A DNA stretch of 35,981 bases from Fragilaria radians (GCA_900642245.1 CAAAJI010000291.1:8239-44219); one strand, 5' to 3'. Numbered from the stretch's first letter, positions 19,675 through 30,829 are shown. The notes: a model not told the origin generated them from the letters alone. Translations and numbers: made by a program.

Positions 19675-20829
19675 CTATCGTATAGATGTTTCCTCGATGG
19701 AGCTAGTAGATCGTCTAAAGGAGGAAAAAAGCGACATGGATGAACTCGAATGGTGCGATGTGTTCTTGGCTTCGGAATCTAGAGATCGAAACCACCATCT
19801 TGCCATGCATAATGGCTTTGATATAACATCTAAAATATAGCTTCCTTCTTTTTTATTCTCCGATTTAGATGAGGATGAAGACGATCGCCTTACTTCTGCT
19901 CGTATCTTCTCACCAAATTCGGAAAGTAGAACTTCCTCCACGATATTTTGATTCAAATCCATTTGCTTCACCGTATTTTTCGACACAAAAATCTCCATTT
20001 GCTCATCCTTTTCCAAGAATGCGGCTCCAGCTTGATTCCACCCTACACACAAATCTCCAGCACCTGAACTCTCAACAATATCATTCGCGAGCATTAATCT
20101 GTGTTCCATAGATTCAATTGTGTCCAATGGTTCTTCAACAGTAACTTTCACGCAAGATGAAGGGGTAGTTGACGAACCTTCCAAGCAGTACTTTGTGACC
20201 GAGCATCTTCGAGGATATCGGCTCTTCTGTGTCGTTCCTGGGGTTACTTTCACAGGCTCAACATCTTTGGTTGGGATATTTTCCTCTAAAGTGTCTTCAT
20301 CGAGAACGTCTGAAAAGTCAACGGCTTCAACTTTAACTTTAATTGCTGTCGCCCGTCGAGACAATGGGACAGGTGACAAGGATCGTGTCTCCATAGCTGT
20401 AGTAGCGTCCGTTCCTTGCGAGATGCTGTAACGTGTTACTGAACTTCGTCGCGAATATCGACGATGTGTAGTATCAGGTACATTTGTTGTACAAGGGTCC
20501 TTCTGGACTGAATGTCCAACCTGAATGAAAGCACAATTGGATTCCATATGAAGATTTGTTGGATCTGACTCGTGTCTTAGCGATGTGGTGGTCAACAATG
20601 GCTGAGAAGGCGGTAGACTCATCTGATCCAAACTGTATCTGGTCACCGAACTTCGCCTTTGATATCGCGATTTTCTTGGCGGCGCATCAGCCTGATAATC
20701 ATGATTCATGTCGGGATCAGAGAATTCTTTGCAATTTTGGTAAGAATCTAATTGAAGAATAGGCTCCATATTGGTCTTTGCATAGTGATTTATGTGTGTC
20801 GGTCTCGATGAATAAAAATTGAAAGACAT
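19675..20829 (-). CDS. Protein with three RRxSVT(R/K)Y repeats, unknown function
   Basis: A single-exon frame of 384 residues from ATG at 20829; an in-frame TGA lies two codons upstream. Three copies of a 13-residue motif occur at 55-67 (RYQRRSSVTRYSL), 124-136 (RYSRRSSVTRYSI) and 204-216 (RYPRRCSVTKYCL), spaced 69 and 80 residues. Each contains R-R-x-S, the consensus of PKA-like and other basophilic kinases, with the same flanking Tyr residues. The linkers are unconserved and disordered-looking. A C-terminal part (about 235-350) has predicted helix (EHRLMLANDIVE; NIVEEVLLSEFGEKIRAEV), and the end is Ser-rich with another RRST. No signal peptide or membrane span. I recognise no family. It shares a divergent upstream region with SGF29. 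A phospho-regulated scaffold is a guess. Confidence 0.68.
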   Translation of the reverse strand: MSFNFYSSRPTHINHYAKTNMEPILQLDSYQNCKEFSDPDMNHDYQADAPPRKSRYQRRSSVTRYSLDQMSLPPSQPLLTTTSLRHESDPTNLHMESNCAFIQVGHSVQKDPCTTNVPDTTHRRYSRRSSVTRYSISQGTDATTAMETRSLSPVPLSRRATAIKVKVEAVDFSDVLDEDTLEENIPTKDVEPVKVTPGTTQKSRYPRRCSVTKYCLEGSSTTPSSCVKVTVEEPLDTIESMEHRLMLANDIVESSGAGDLCVGWNQAGAAFLEKDEQMEIFVSKNTVKQMDLNQNIVEEVLLSEFGEKIRAEVRRSSSSSSKSENKKEGSYILDVISKPLCMARWWFRSLDSEAKNTSHHSSSSMSLFSSFRRSTSSIEETSIR

Positions 20830-21550
20830 TTCTAGTCACGCACACCATTTTTCCAATTTCAGTGTCATATGCCAATTTTGTCGGGTGCGACATACGATTC
20901 CACGGAATTCATTCAAAATTTAATGTCATCACCAAGAAAAGGAACCATCAATCAAAACGATGACATGAATGATTGGAAAAAAGTTTGTGAATACTTTCGA
21001 TAAAACGATAAAATTATGATTTGAAACCAAAACGAAAAGGTGAAATATAGTAGGATCAAGATATGAACGAAAAAACCTGCTATAATTTTCATCTCAACGC
21101 TTTTGTCTAACCCAAATAAGTTGATTAATCGGAAAGCGTAGGCACGCATAGTTCATGACAACGGCAATTCTTTGAAAACTGTACTTTCATTTTTGAATTG
21201 TTTTCTGGCCCACTAAGGATTCCTATCTTTATGATTTTTAGCTGTTAGATTTTCACATTGTTTCCATTACGGATCAATATTAACTGTTATTATAGAAAAT
21301 CATGTGACATGTAATATCTGTACTTCCAATCCATTTGGATCCATGCTCTATTCGTTCCTTTAATCCCATCAATTTATTTTTGCTTTTTCTTTGTAGACTC
21401 CTTTTCATAGAGTTTTGGTCGTATGGAAAGTCCGCAACTTGGTGAACCGAAATGTAACAGAAATATAGATATTTCTGGATTTGGACTACATTCGTCGTAG
21501 TTCTGAGTTGAGGTTGTGAATTATTCCCTTTCAAATCTATTGAACTTTTG
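20819..21550. repeat. Long direct repeat, copy 1 (probable allele 1)
   Basis: This segment begins at the first codons of the RRxSVT gene and extends upstream. It is repeated at 21803-22554 with only scattered substitutions and small indels. Confidence 0.9.
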
Positions 21551-21713
21551 TAACCCTAAAAGTGCCTTGCCAATCCTGCAACAAAGAATAATGGTGTTCT
21601 GTAAGGTCAATGCTTGAGATAATCTTCATGTGGAACCCCTAATCCTAACAATACTTCGTTTGCCTTCTAACCTTAACCTTGTCATTTTACTTTAATGTAC
21701 TACCAATCCCAGA

Positions 21714-21780
21714 TGTACTGTAACAACTAAAATTCCCTCAGTATAAATTTGTATACCTTAAATCATGTCATCTTCGTTAT
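21714..21780 (+). pseudogene. Truncated second copy of the SGF29 promoter and start
   Basis: This 67-bp stretch matches 23011-23079, including the shared TGTACTGTAACAACTAAA block, ATACCTTAAA and the start ATGTCATC at 21765. It encodes MSSSL and is then cut by the N gap. It is best read as the other allele of the SGF29 5' end rather than a separate gene. Confidence 0.75.
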
Positions 21781-21800
21781 NNNNNNNNNNNNNNNNNNNN
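21781..21800. other. Assembly gap of 20 N
   Basis: Twenty undetermined bases. The sequence on each side belongs to the same locus in the wrong order for a single haplotype. Confidence 0.99.
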
Positions 21801-21802
21801 AG

Positions 21803-22554
21803 TTGAAAGACATTTTTAGTCACGCACACCATTTTTCCAATTTCAGTGTCATATGCCAATTTTGTCGGCCAGCCTTGTGTGCGACATACGATTCCACGGA
21901 ATTCCTTCCAAAATTAATGTCATCACCAAGAAAAGGAACCATCAAGTAATACGATCACATAAATGATTGGAAAAAAGTTTGTGAATAATGATCTACTTTC
22001 CATAAAACGATAAAATTATGATTTGAAACCAAAACGAAAAGGTGAAATATATAGTATGGTCAAGAAATGAACCAAAAAACCTACTATAATTTTCATCTCA
22101 AAGCTTCTGTCTAACCCAAATAAGTTGATTAATCGGAAAGCGTAGGCACGCATTGTTCAAGACAACGCCAATTCTTTGAAAACTGTACTTTCATGTTTGA
22201 ATTGTTTTTTGGCCTACTAATTATTCTTATCTTTACGATTTGTAGCTGTTAGATTTTCGCAGTGTTTCCATTACGGATCAATATTAACTGTTATTATAGA
22301 AAATCATGTGACATGTAACATCTGTACTTTCAATCCATTTGGATCCATGCTCTATTCGTTCCATTAATCCCATCAATTCTTTTTCGCTTTTTCTTTGTAG
22401 ACTCCTTTTCATTGAGTTTTGGTCGTATGGAAAGTCCGCAACTCGGTGAACCGATATGTAACAGAAATATAGATTTTTCTGGATTTAGACTACATTCGTC
22501 GTAATTCTGAGTTAAGGTTGTGAATTATTCCCTTTCAAATCTATTGAACTTTTG
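21803..22554. repeat. Long direct repeat, copy 2 (probable allele 2)
   Basis: Second copy of 20819-21550. It starts with the complement of ATGTCTTTCAAC (21813-21802), the first codons of the RRxSVT protein (MSFN), so that gene's second allele is cut off by the gap. Confidence 0.9.
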
Positions 22555-23010
22555 ATTGTCATCTATTTTAGAGAAGTTCAGCGGTACACACTAGCCCTTG
22601 GAAATCAATTCACACGAGACGCTTCTATTCTTATTTGGAAATATGGTTAAGTTATTTTGGTGACTAACTCAGAAACTACGTGTATTTTACCGACTTCCTA
22701 CTAAGATATAATGTGAAACAAAAGTCTGCCACTCGAACCACGGGAGGTTCTAAAGACAAATCGAAGCATTGCTACGAGTACTATGCAAAGTGCAAAGCCA
22801 TGTAAAAATGAACACAACACAGATTGTAGTAAAAATTTAGTTTTAATCATCATAAATAACTTATTGTTGGTATTGACTCATATGTTGAAGGTTGGTAAAC
22901 AAAAATGTTTACGGAATAAAACCTACAGAAACGTGATCCAAAACTTTAATGAACATGCAGAACATCGAACACACTAGGCTTTAATTTTAGTACACTTGAT
23001 TGTTCGCAGG
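22555..23010. other. Intergenic segment present in only one of the two copies
   Basis: These 456 bp occupy the place that holds 163 unrelated bp (21551-21713) in the first copy, so the two copies differ by a large indel or replacement here. No gene seen. Confidence 0.5.
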
Positions 23011-23064
23011 TGTACTGTAACAACTAAATCCCTCCCAGTATAGACTTTAATACCTTAAAGAATC

Positions 23065-24006
23065 ATGTCATCGTCTCTAACGAACACTCCTTTGATTGTT
23101 TCGAGTACAAATGCCAAGCATCAACGACGTACTAACCCCAAGGTTGGACACTCACGTTCCTATCCAAGAGGAGTCGGTTTGGACTTTCGTAAGCTTTCGG
23201 GGTTGACCTTGTTCTCATACATTGATCATCATGGTAGGTTTTGTAGAATGAAGTATTCCATATTGACAGATTATCCTTGATTTGTTGTTAGTTTTTTGTA
23301 TGGCATGTTCTCACATTACGATATATATACATTAGCCGTGAATGTTCGCGCGGAGGCTCCTCCCTCGGAATTGGCGGTAGCAGTCGCACGTCACTTTGAA
23401 TCCATGGATGCCGATGAGGATGCCTGTATTGGTGGGTTCCTATCAAGATTGGAGGGCAAGGGTGCCGAATATGCACGAAATACAGCCTACTATGATGGTC
23501 GATCACTACCCCTAGTAGCCAAGAAACGTCGTCGGTCAAAATGGGCAGCGCGTCCAGGAGAACAAGTCGCTGCCAAGGTCACCCGAACCGATGAGAATGG
23601 TTCCTGGATATTAGCAAGTGTCCAACGATTTTATGCTGATACAGAAACATATGACGTCCAAGATGAGGATGATACATCCAAATTGATACGTCTTCCCTGG
23701 ACGCATGTGATGCGATTGTCAACTGGATCAGAGGGGTGTTTCCAAAATGGAACCGAATGTATGGCGATCTTCCCCGAAACGACGTCATTTTATCGCTCGA
23801 GGGTATCCAAGGCGCCTGTATGGAAATTAAACGGCACGACACCGACGATCCAAGAGGTCATTGTCAAGTTTGAAGATGATGAAGATGACAATGGACGTAC
23901 TCCACATAGACGAGTGCCATCAAGGTATGTGATTCCTATCCCTAGTCAATATTTCTACGAAGAATGCGATGACGTCGACTTGAATCCACCCACTACAAGA
24001 AAATAA
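23065..24006 (+). CDS. SGF29: SAGA-associated factor 29 (double-tudor histone H3K4me reader)
   Basis: Exon 1 is 23065-23233 and exon 2 is 23336-24006, with a 102-bp intron (GTAGGT...CATTAG, phase 1); 279 residues. The chosen acceptor avoids an in-frame stop and joins YIDHH to AVNVRAEAPP. The C-terminal half is the SGF29 tandem tudor domain: PGEQVAAKV, WILASVQRF, then TYDVQDEDD (tudor 1, about 130-188), followed by NGTECMAIFPETTSFYRSRV and VIVKFEDDEDD...RVPSRYVIPIP (tudor 2, about 192-273). Human SGF29 uses these tudors to bind H3K4me2/3 and bring the SAGA/ATAC acetyltransferase module to promoters; aromatic cage-type Tyr and Phe residues are visible. The N-terminus is Ser/Arg-rich and lacks the usual long coiled coil. 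The gene converges on GlyRS with 72 bp between stops. Confidence 0.9.
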
Positions 24007-24078
24007 AGAATATACTTCCATCTATTAACAATCAACCTATCATAATTGATAATTACTTTTTTGGTTAACTTGTGCACT

Positions 24079-26370
24079 TTAGGTAGGTCTGTGAAATTTC
24101 CCACGACCCGTATTGACAACTTCTGTCGCGTTGTTGGTTGTGGTTTTAACAGTCTCACCTTCTTCTTCGGCTACTGTTACGATGGGATACTTGGCAGTTG
24201 CCTGTGCCCAATCCATTTTTCGGTGTACAAAACTAAAGATAAGGGGTACAACATCATCCTTAGGCAGACGAATTTGAACACAAGAATCGCGTTCTCGTAG
24301 GGTCACACTGCCATCCTTGAGAGTATCAAAGTCAACAGTCACAGCAAAAGGCACTCCGATCTCATCTGATCTGGCGTATCGCCGTCCCAAGGATGCTGTG
24401 GACTTGTCAACACGTGTGCTTAAATCACTGTCCATAAGATCTCCAGCAATTTCATCTACAATTAGATTCATGTCTGGTGTGCTGCTAATGGGGAGGACGG
24501 CACATTTATGTGGAGCGACTTCGGGACGGAATCTCATGACACATCGTTTATCTTCTGTGTCTCGTTGATAAAAAGAGTGCTCCAAAAGAGAATACAAGAT
24601 TCTTCCCATACCAAACGAAGGCTCAATGACAGAGGGAGTGAATTTAATTTCATGTACAACTTTTTTCGACTTGGTGAACGTGACCATCTCCTTGGTAACC
24701 TCGTATCCCTCAACAGTCACTTTACCTTCAGTTTCCAACGCTGTCGCGATCGGTTCAAAGTCGGTCCAATCTTCCGCCAGTTGCTCTAGTATTCCTGCGA
24801 CAACACGTTGGTCGCCCTTGAAAACTTGACCAAGCAACTTTCGATCAAACTTTAATTTGGCAATTTGAATTTCCGTCGGAGATTCCAATTTCTTTGTTGC
24901 TAGCATGGGTGTTTTGGTGGCCTTGGAATGTACATCAAGATCATAACACGCACGATCGGCGTGTCCAACACATTCCACCCAACCATACGACGATTGAATT
25001 TCCAAGTCCCAACAGTCCGCTGCATAATGAGCCATTTCAGTAGTCAGATGTTGACGGAATCGAAGTCGGGCTGGGTCCATACCAATACGCTCCATAAACA
25101 GCTGAGTACGCGCCATAAAGTAAGCTAATGTTTGGTTGTTGATCAATCCTTGCGCTACCGCATCACCGGCAGTACAAGTTTTCGTTTTTCCCGATCCCAA
25201 CTGGTCATCACGTCCAAACAAAACCATGGCCTTGTCCGTCACTGATGCAAAATTACAGTGGTTTTTATCCTTGGGATCTACAAAGTGCTCAATCTCGGCC
25301 ATGCAAAACTCGCGGACGCGTAATAATCCCGAGCGAGGAGCAATTTCTAAGGTCATCAACGAAGAAGAAAGACTTATGTCAGATACATCACTTCCAAAAG
25401 CATAGAAATCATATGAAAACCATAGAGCGCAAACTTACCATTTCGGAATCCCAATCCGATTTGAGCTGCTGCAAATGGCATTTTTTGTGCATTGGCATCT
25501 AATAATCGGCGAAAGTTTACAAACAAACCCTGTGCTGTTTCGGGTCGGAGATATCCCACGGCAGTGCCTTCTGGACCAATCGAAGTCTTGAACATTAAAT
25601 TGAACGGGAAGGAAGGAGAATAATCTGCTCCAGAGGGTGGTTTGCATCCATATTTCTTCAATAGATCATCCAGTTCCGTTGGAGAAAACGCATCCGCCTG
25701 TCGTTGAATCCGAAGATGATCTTCCTGTTCTGCCGATGGCATTTCAGGACTTTTTTCAAGGAGATTATCAATAGCGTCTTCAAGAAGTTTATCGGCTCTG
25801 AAACATTCACCAGTTTCAGGGTCTTTTACCATGAGATCTGTAAATCGATCTACATGGCCAGATGTTTTGAGGACGACTTCAGGCGTCAAGCAAGTACATT
25901 CCATTTCTAGCATACTTTCAGCCAGGACAAAATGCTTTCTCCATACGTCAACCATTGCTGCCTGTTTTGGAGCCATAGAATTATATATGAGATATTATGT
26001 ATAAGGTAGCCGATTTAAGCCAACACGCATTACCGTATGTACCCACCTTCAGAGCACAGGCTGGAGGACCAAGATCAAAAAGTCCCTTAACTCCGCCATG
26101 AATTTCAAATGATGGTATGACAAACATTTTTCGAAGGACCAGATCATCGAATGCCTTCCGATCAAACGTATCCTCCTTGGCATAGGATTGAAGCAATTTA
26201 GCCGCCTGAATCTTTAGATCCTGTAAACGCTGCACGGCTTCTGCAATCACATCAGGTTCCGCTCCATCCTTCTTTAATTGACGAACAGCAGATCCTTGTT
26301 TGGTCACTTGAGCATTCATGGCATCCAATTCATCTTGCAAATTTGAAGTATCCGTGGCCGTCGTCGTCAT
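24079..26370 (-). CDS. GARS: Glycyl-tRNA synthetase (class IIa, eukaryotic type)
   Basis: Three exons: 26370-26047, 25961-25439 and 25346-24079, with introns of 85 bp (GTGGGT...AACAG) and 92 bp (GTAAGT...CTTAG); 704 residues. Order: WHEP-type RNA-binding helices (about 10-60), a start of the catalytic core with FEIHGGVKGLFDLGPPACALK, then AMVDVWRKHFV and MLEMECTCLTPEVVLKTSGH, the aminoacylation core GYLRPETAQGLFVNF, motif 2 (FRNEIAPRSGLLRVREFCMA from 280, with the E codon split by intron 2), motif 3 (GMGRILYSLLEHSF at about 528) and an anticodon-binding domain (RFRPEVAPHKCAVLPIS). It charges glycine onto tRNA-Gly. No organelle leader is visible at this start, so this is the cytosolic form unless another start is used. 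Confidence 0.97.
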
Positions 26371-26563
26371 GATTGAGATCTACAAGGAACAACAACGAGC
26401 AATTTGTCGAGGATGCACTGCACTATATTGTTTTGCCTCGATTCATTTGATTCATTCTTTGACCGTTTGATCCATTCAATGCAAAAAATACGGATGGGTA
26501 CCAGACGTCGCTGCACTAATGATAACTTAACTATTGTTCGACAAACACACCAGTTTGAGGATG

Positions 26564-26628
26564 TGCTGATATAATCGCGTAAATCTTTGAGGTTTGACAT
26601 CTCCCTGCTGATATAACCGCGTAAATCT
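26564..26628. repeat. Direct repeat upstream of GlyRS
   Basis: A 23-base element (TGCTGATATAA-Y-CGCGTAAATCT) occurs at 26564-26586 and 26606-26628 with one mismatch, about 195-260 bp upstream of the GlyRS start. The CGCG core is unusual in this AT-rich context. It may be a regulatory site or a local duplication. Confidence 0.7.
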
Positions 26629-26639
26629 GACAAATCAAA

Positions 26640-27250
26640 ACATGAATGATCCTGCCTTCATTTACAAGAATTAAACAATTATCTGTCCAACTGCATTATG
26701 CAACTATTTGCTATTACAACAGTTCCCAAGATGGTACATTTATTCTTTCTAGGGGGGAAAGATTCAGCCAGGTGTTCATTTTTTCACCAATGCATTTGGG
26801 TGTCAAGTCCTGGTTGACTTGAAATTCCATTTTTCTTCAAAATCAACCCTGTAAGCAAAGAAAGCATACAAAAAGCCAACATTTGAAGATTTAGAATAAT
26901 ACTGTGAGCCATCTGCACTTCTTCAATTAGGCAGGAAATATAATCCATTTTTAAAACCGTGCCCATTATATATATATATATATACCAACATTAGTGTCTT
27001 TTGTTAACCTAATGCAATTAAAAAGAATAAACTCTTGAAACTTGGCTATGACATTTTGCAATGAATGCTGATTGATGTTGGTCACTTTTATCACTCTTTT
27101 TAGGTTGGAAGTTAGGTGAATTCACTTCAATGGTTAGGAGAATATTTGTTTATCCTTGGGCAATGCATGCTTCGCCGGATTAATACTATTTTCAGAGTAT
27201 GTAGCTTTGAGAAGAAAAAAGGACATAACATGATGATCCACTGCAATATA
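26640..27250. other. Gene-free AT-rich DNA
   Basis: Only short unconvincing frames are present. A (TA)n run lies at 26967-26983. Confidence 0.4.
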
Positions 27251-28740
27251 CGCACAGTAAATGATGTCTCCTTATGCCAGTACATGCACGCATCTCATAG
27301 TTTGCTGTTTTATTTTTAGACTATTACTGTTTACCAGCCATTGTGTTAGGGATTAGCTTCTTGATCCTCAAGGTAGGGCATTTGCTTCCGATGTAGTACT
27401 GAATCGGAAGTAACCTATAAAAAAACAGACTCTGCATACGTTCAATCTTTCTGAAACATTTCCCATTTGAATTTGCATTGTTTCATTTTTGTATACTTTT
27501 GTTACTGGGTATTGTTGGTCCCATACGTTGTGTTGCCGGAGAAATCTGGATGTTTCTAATAGTATTTGGTCTCCAACCCACAACTCTTATTTTCTTTTTA
27601 ATTAGAATTATTTATTACGTCTTGTTTTTGTTTCTGATTTTCATTCCAATTTGAGTTAAATGCAATGTTGTGTGACCAACTGCGCTCTACGGTGAGATAT
27701 AGAAAGTCATCACAGATAAAAAATAAACTATTATATTGCTTGTTCTGTCAGTCTTGTCTAATCTTGAAACTTCTCTCAAGAGATGCTCTCAACAGTTCTT
27801 TGTGATTAATCTTGGCAACCTTGTTCTAAGTTTCTTCGCAACTGCTAAGACAAGTTGCTTCAACCTTGTCCATAAGGATAAGTTATTTATAACTTCATCT
27901 CTTCATAATTCAAGAGGTGTCTTCTAATTTAGATCTTTACTTAGATCATTGTTTAACCGTCCGGTCCTGATTGAATAACTGTACTCTCAATTTATAAGCA
28001 ATAGTTATTCCTCACCAAGTTAATCATAGTAAACTTGTGCTCAATACAGAATATATTTGTTTACTTGTAACTATCCATCGGTGGATGAGTAAATACAAGG
28101 ATATGATGATCCTACTACTTTTTACTATGGACTAACGGTACAGGACGTCTCCATATAACGGTACACATACATTTCTTAGTTTAAGATATTATTATTAAAC
28201 TGTTATTGCTTACAACCTATTGTGTGTTAGGGATTTGCTTCTTGATCCTAGTCAAGGTAGGTCACGTGTTAGATTCAACACTTAACATTTAGACTTTGTG
28301 ATCTTAGATTCATGACTTGGATTCATCGATCGTGAATCTTGATAGATTCCTGTTTGTTACTTAGGAATCAGTAATAGTTATTCCTACCGTATTGATACAA
28401 CGGTACTGAAAAGATATTAAATGATCTTCTTCATGTATAAGCAATTTTAAGCATCACTATATTCATATAAGACTATGTCTTAATCAGATTTGTGGAAAGT
28501 ATAGAAAAATGGTTACCTATGTACCCTATTCTACATTTAGACAAGTAAATATAAGAATATTACTTCTAGTATTATTTACCCTGTACGAACAATAACTTTG
28601 GATGTCTCCAATATCGGTACACTCACACATCTCATTGTCTTTAGTAATTTATTATAGTATTATTAGACTGTATTGCTTACAACCTATAGTGTTAGGTATT
28701 ATTTTAATGAACTTAACTCAAGATATGCCATCCTCTAGAT
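27250..28740. repeat. Three diverged LTR-like repeat copies
   Basis: A shared block runs GATGTCTCC / GTACA..CACAT.TCT.A / ATTACTGTTTACCA or TATTGCTTACAACCTAT / GTGTTAGG.ATT / CTTGATCCT. It occurs at about 27255-27380, 28138-28266 and 28595-28735. The second and third copies also share 50-60 bp upstream (GTAAATA-AAG-A-AT then a run ending TTTAC) and are about 450 bp apart. This looks like fragments of solo LTRs of one family inserted or duplicated next to each other. LTR borders and target duplications were not resolved and no internal coding domain was found. Confidence 0.5.
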
Positions 28741-29200
28741 TTTCCTTCTCTAAGTCAAATGTTCTGAGCATTTCATTTACTACTTTTTGAATTTGCTCAA
28801 TAATTGAATTTGCTTGAGGGCATTGATTGGTAATTGGTTTGGCAATAATGCCATAATTGTTGCATATTTGCTTACAATCACGTTTGACTTTGCCTCAATT
28901 GTCAGAGACAACAAATTGAGGATGTGGATATCGTACCAACCGCATGATATGAAAAAGTCCTTGATAGAAGTGGCCAATTTATTAAGATAGGCAAGTAAAA
29001 GGATATTAATAAGGAAAAAATGTTAACAAAGTAAGAAGGATGTAAAAAAAATAAATGATTGAAAAAACGGGCATTGCTGAGTTTTTTCTGTCTTTGCTTA
29101 GATTTCTTCCGTCATGCGTCATAGATCAATGACTATTTTAAAGTCTTTTAACACCCAACAGTACCATGGTTATTGTTGAAGTCCAGTTATTTGTTGAGTT
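28741..29200. other. Gene-free AT-rich DNA
   Basis: A 65-codon minus-strand frame (28977-28780) is featureless. Nothing else recognised. Confidence 0.35.
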
Positions 29201-29205
29201 TCTTA

Positions 29206-29689
29206 GTCAAACTCAAGTCATTGCAGTCAATTCAAATTGCCCTCAAGTTGATATATGTCAACTCAAGTCGCGGTCATGGCAGTGTAAGTCAAGTCAAGTT
29301 AATGTGGTTGCCGTCAAATCGAGATGCATCAAGTTGTCAAAGACATTGTCAAATACAGACGCCTCCAAGTAGGTGCAAATCAAGTCAAATCAATTCCCCA
29401 TCAAGAAGTCCTTTTAACGATTGTCAAATTCAAGAGGTCTTCAAAGCAAAGTATTCGCTCAAATCAAGTCAAATCACAAAGGTTGCGGTCATATCTTTGA
29501 AGTCAAAGTCAAACATTTAAGCCGTCAAAATGACATTTAGTCAATGTCACTTGTCAATGCTGCCGTCTGTTAGACTTCACGAATCAGCCATAAGTGACTG
29601 CTTATAATTGACATTAGAATTGTAAGCCGATGCTAGTGGCCTTGGGTTGTGTCAAAGCCGTCATAGTGTACTGTTTTAATAATCGTCAA
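29206..29689 (+). repeat. Strand-biased GTCAA-rich tract
   Basis: By my hand count about 18 copies of GTCAA occur on the plus strand in roughly 480 bp, often as AAGTCAA or CAAGTCAAAT, while the complement TTGAC occurs about once. Spacing is irregular, so it is not a clean tandem repeat; it may be an old, diverged minisatellite. Confidence 0.7.
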
Positions 29690-30568
29690 GTTGATGACAG
29701 TTAATGCGATTTGAAACAAGAAATCCTTTAACAGTTCAAACCAGAGAATGGGAACTGCTGGAATTAAAGTTAAGCTTTTGATTCACATACAAAAGCCTCA
29801 CCATGAGTTGGAAAAAGAATCCCGAAAAGAATAATCAATACTAAATTGGGGACAATGCAATTGAGATATTTCAAAAGTGAAAAATGGAAAAGGGAATAAA
29901 AAAGAATGTATAATACTTTGCAATCCGGAAAAACTTGTACTCATGATGTACGCAATTTGATTTTGATTTATACTCATTCAGGTATTTTGCCCGTATCAAT
30001 GGGCTAGATAAGAGTTCGGACTATTAGATTAGGCATATAGGGAAGCAACCCTAGCAACTTTAATTGTTTTATGTAGGGTAGTTTCCTCAGCTAGTAGTTT
30101 TACCAGCCTTTTAGAATTGTAAGGTAGTCGTAGTTGAACTTGTCCTCGGACTTGCATCTGATATTGAATAAGAGAGATATTCTGGTTTATCAATGAGAAA
30201 ACGCAAACAATCCGCTCAAGCACAGCAGCATGAAATGGAGTAGTACATACCAAGATTAATGTAATTCTTAGAATCGAGGCTTGTCGCAGTGAGTCAGATT
30301 GAATTAGACTCAAACTAAGTAATGACAATACTGTTTCTGCTTCGTTCCAACACAGATGGATACACCGGGCGAAAGGTTTACTAACTACTAGGTGTCTAGA
30401 TCATAAGAAAACTATTTATATAGTACAGAAAAGTGCATTTTTCAATTTCCAGTGATACATTCATATGAACCTTTTTTAATTGTTTTCAGAAAATTTCATT
30501 GCTATTTCAGGTTAATATTGTTATTAAGGGATTGTTACCATGCATTGCATTGCGACCGACTCACTAGA
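29690..30568. other. Gene-free region
   Basis: A 99-codon minus-strand frame (30328-30029) was considered as an ankyrin-repeat remnant but is not convincing. No other content recognised. Confidence 0.35.
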
Positions 30569-30647
30569 CACTCGCACTCGCACTCACACTCGCACTCACA
30601 CTCACACTCGCACTCACACTCACACTCGCACTCGCACTCGTACTCGT
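30569..30647 (+). repeat. (CACTCR)n hexanucleotide microsatellite
   Basis: About 13 tandem hexamers, a mixture of CACTCG and CACTCA with one TACTCG at the end. It lies about 180 bp downstream of the DUF6824 gene stop. The apparent Glu-Cys repeat protein on the other strand is a by-product. Confidence 0.95.
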
Positions 30648-30829
30648 GCTGAGGTATTCTGATGCAACATAGACTGACGAACGGAGCGATTTGCGACATA
30701 TTGACGAATGAGTTTATATTCAAAAAAGTACAGTCGCGGATTTTATATAGGAGTAAAATTGCGCGTTTCAAATGTAATTTGCACCATCTTGAATTTACCG
30801 AAGTAAAGTACTATTAAAATTAATCCGTG

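Noticed and set aside
19574..20762. Four plus-strand frames opposite the RRxSVT gene
   Set aside because: They are shadows of the 384-residue minus-strand frame, which has internal repeats and a fixed start.
20819..22554. True tandem duplication of the intergenic region
   Set aside because: Both sides of the gap end in fragments of the flanking genes, which fits two alleles better than a tandem copy.
30029..30328. Possible ankyrin-repeat remnant on the minus strand
   Set aside because: A few phrases (TPFHAAVLERIV, KRLVKLLAEETTLHKTI) resemble ankyrin repeats, but the register is lost between them and I could not align a full repeat.
30569..30647. CRISPR array
   Set aside because: The hexamer tract has no spacers, and the genome is eukaryotic.
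30535..30771. Minus-strand frame with a long Glu-Cys repeat
   Set aside because: It is only the translation of the CACTCR microsatellite.
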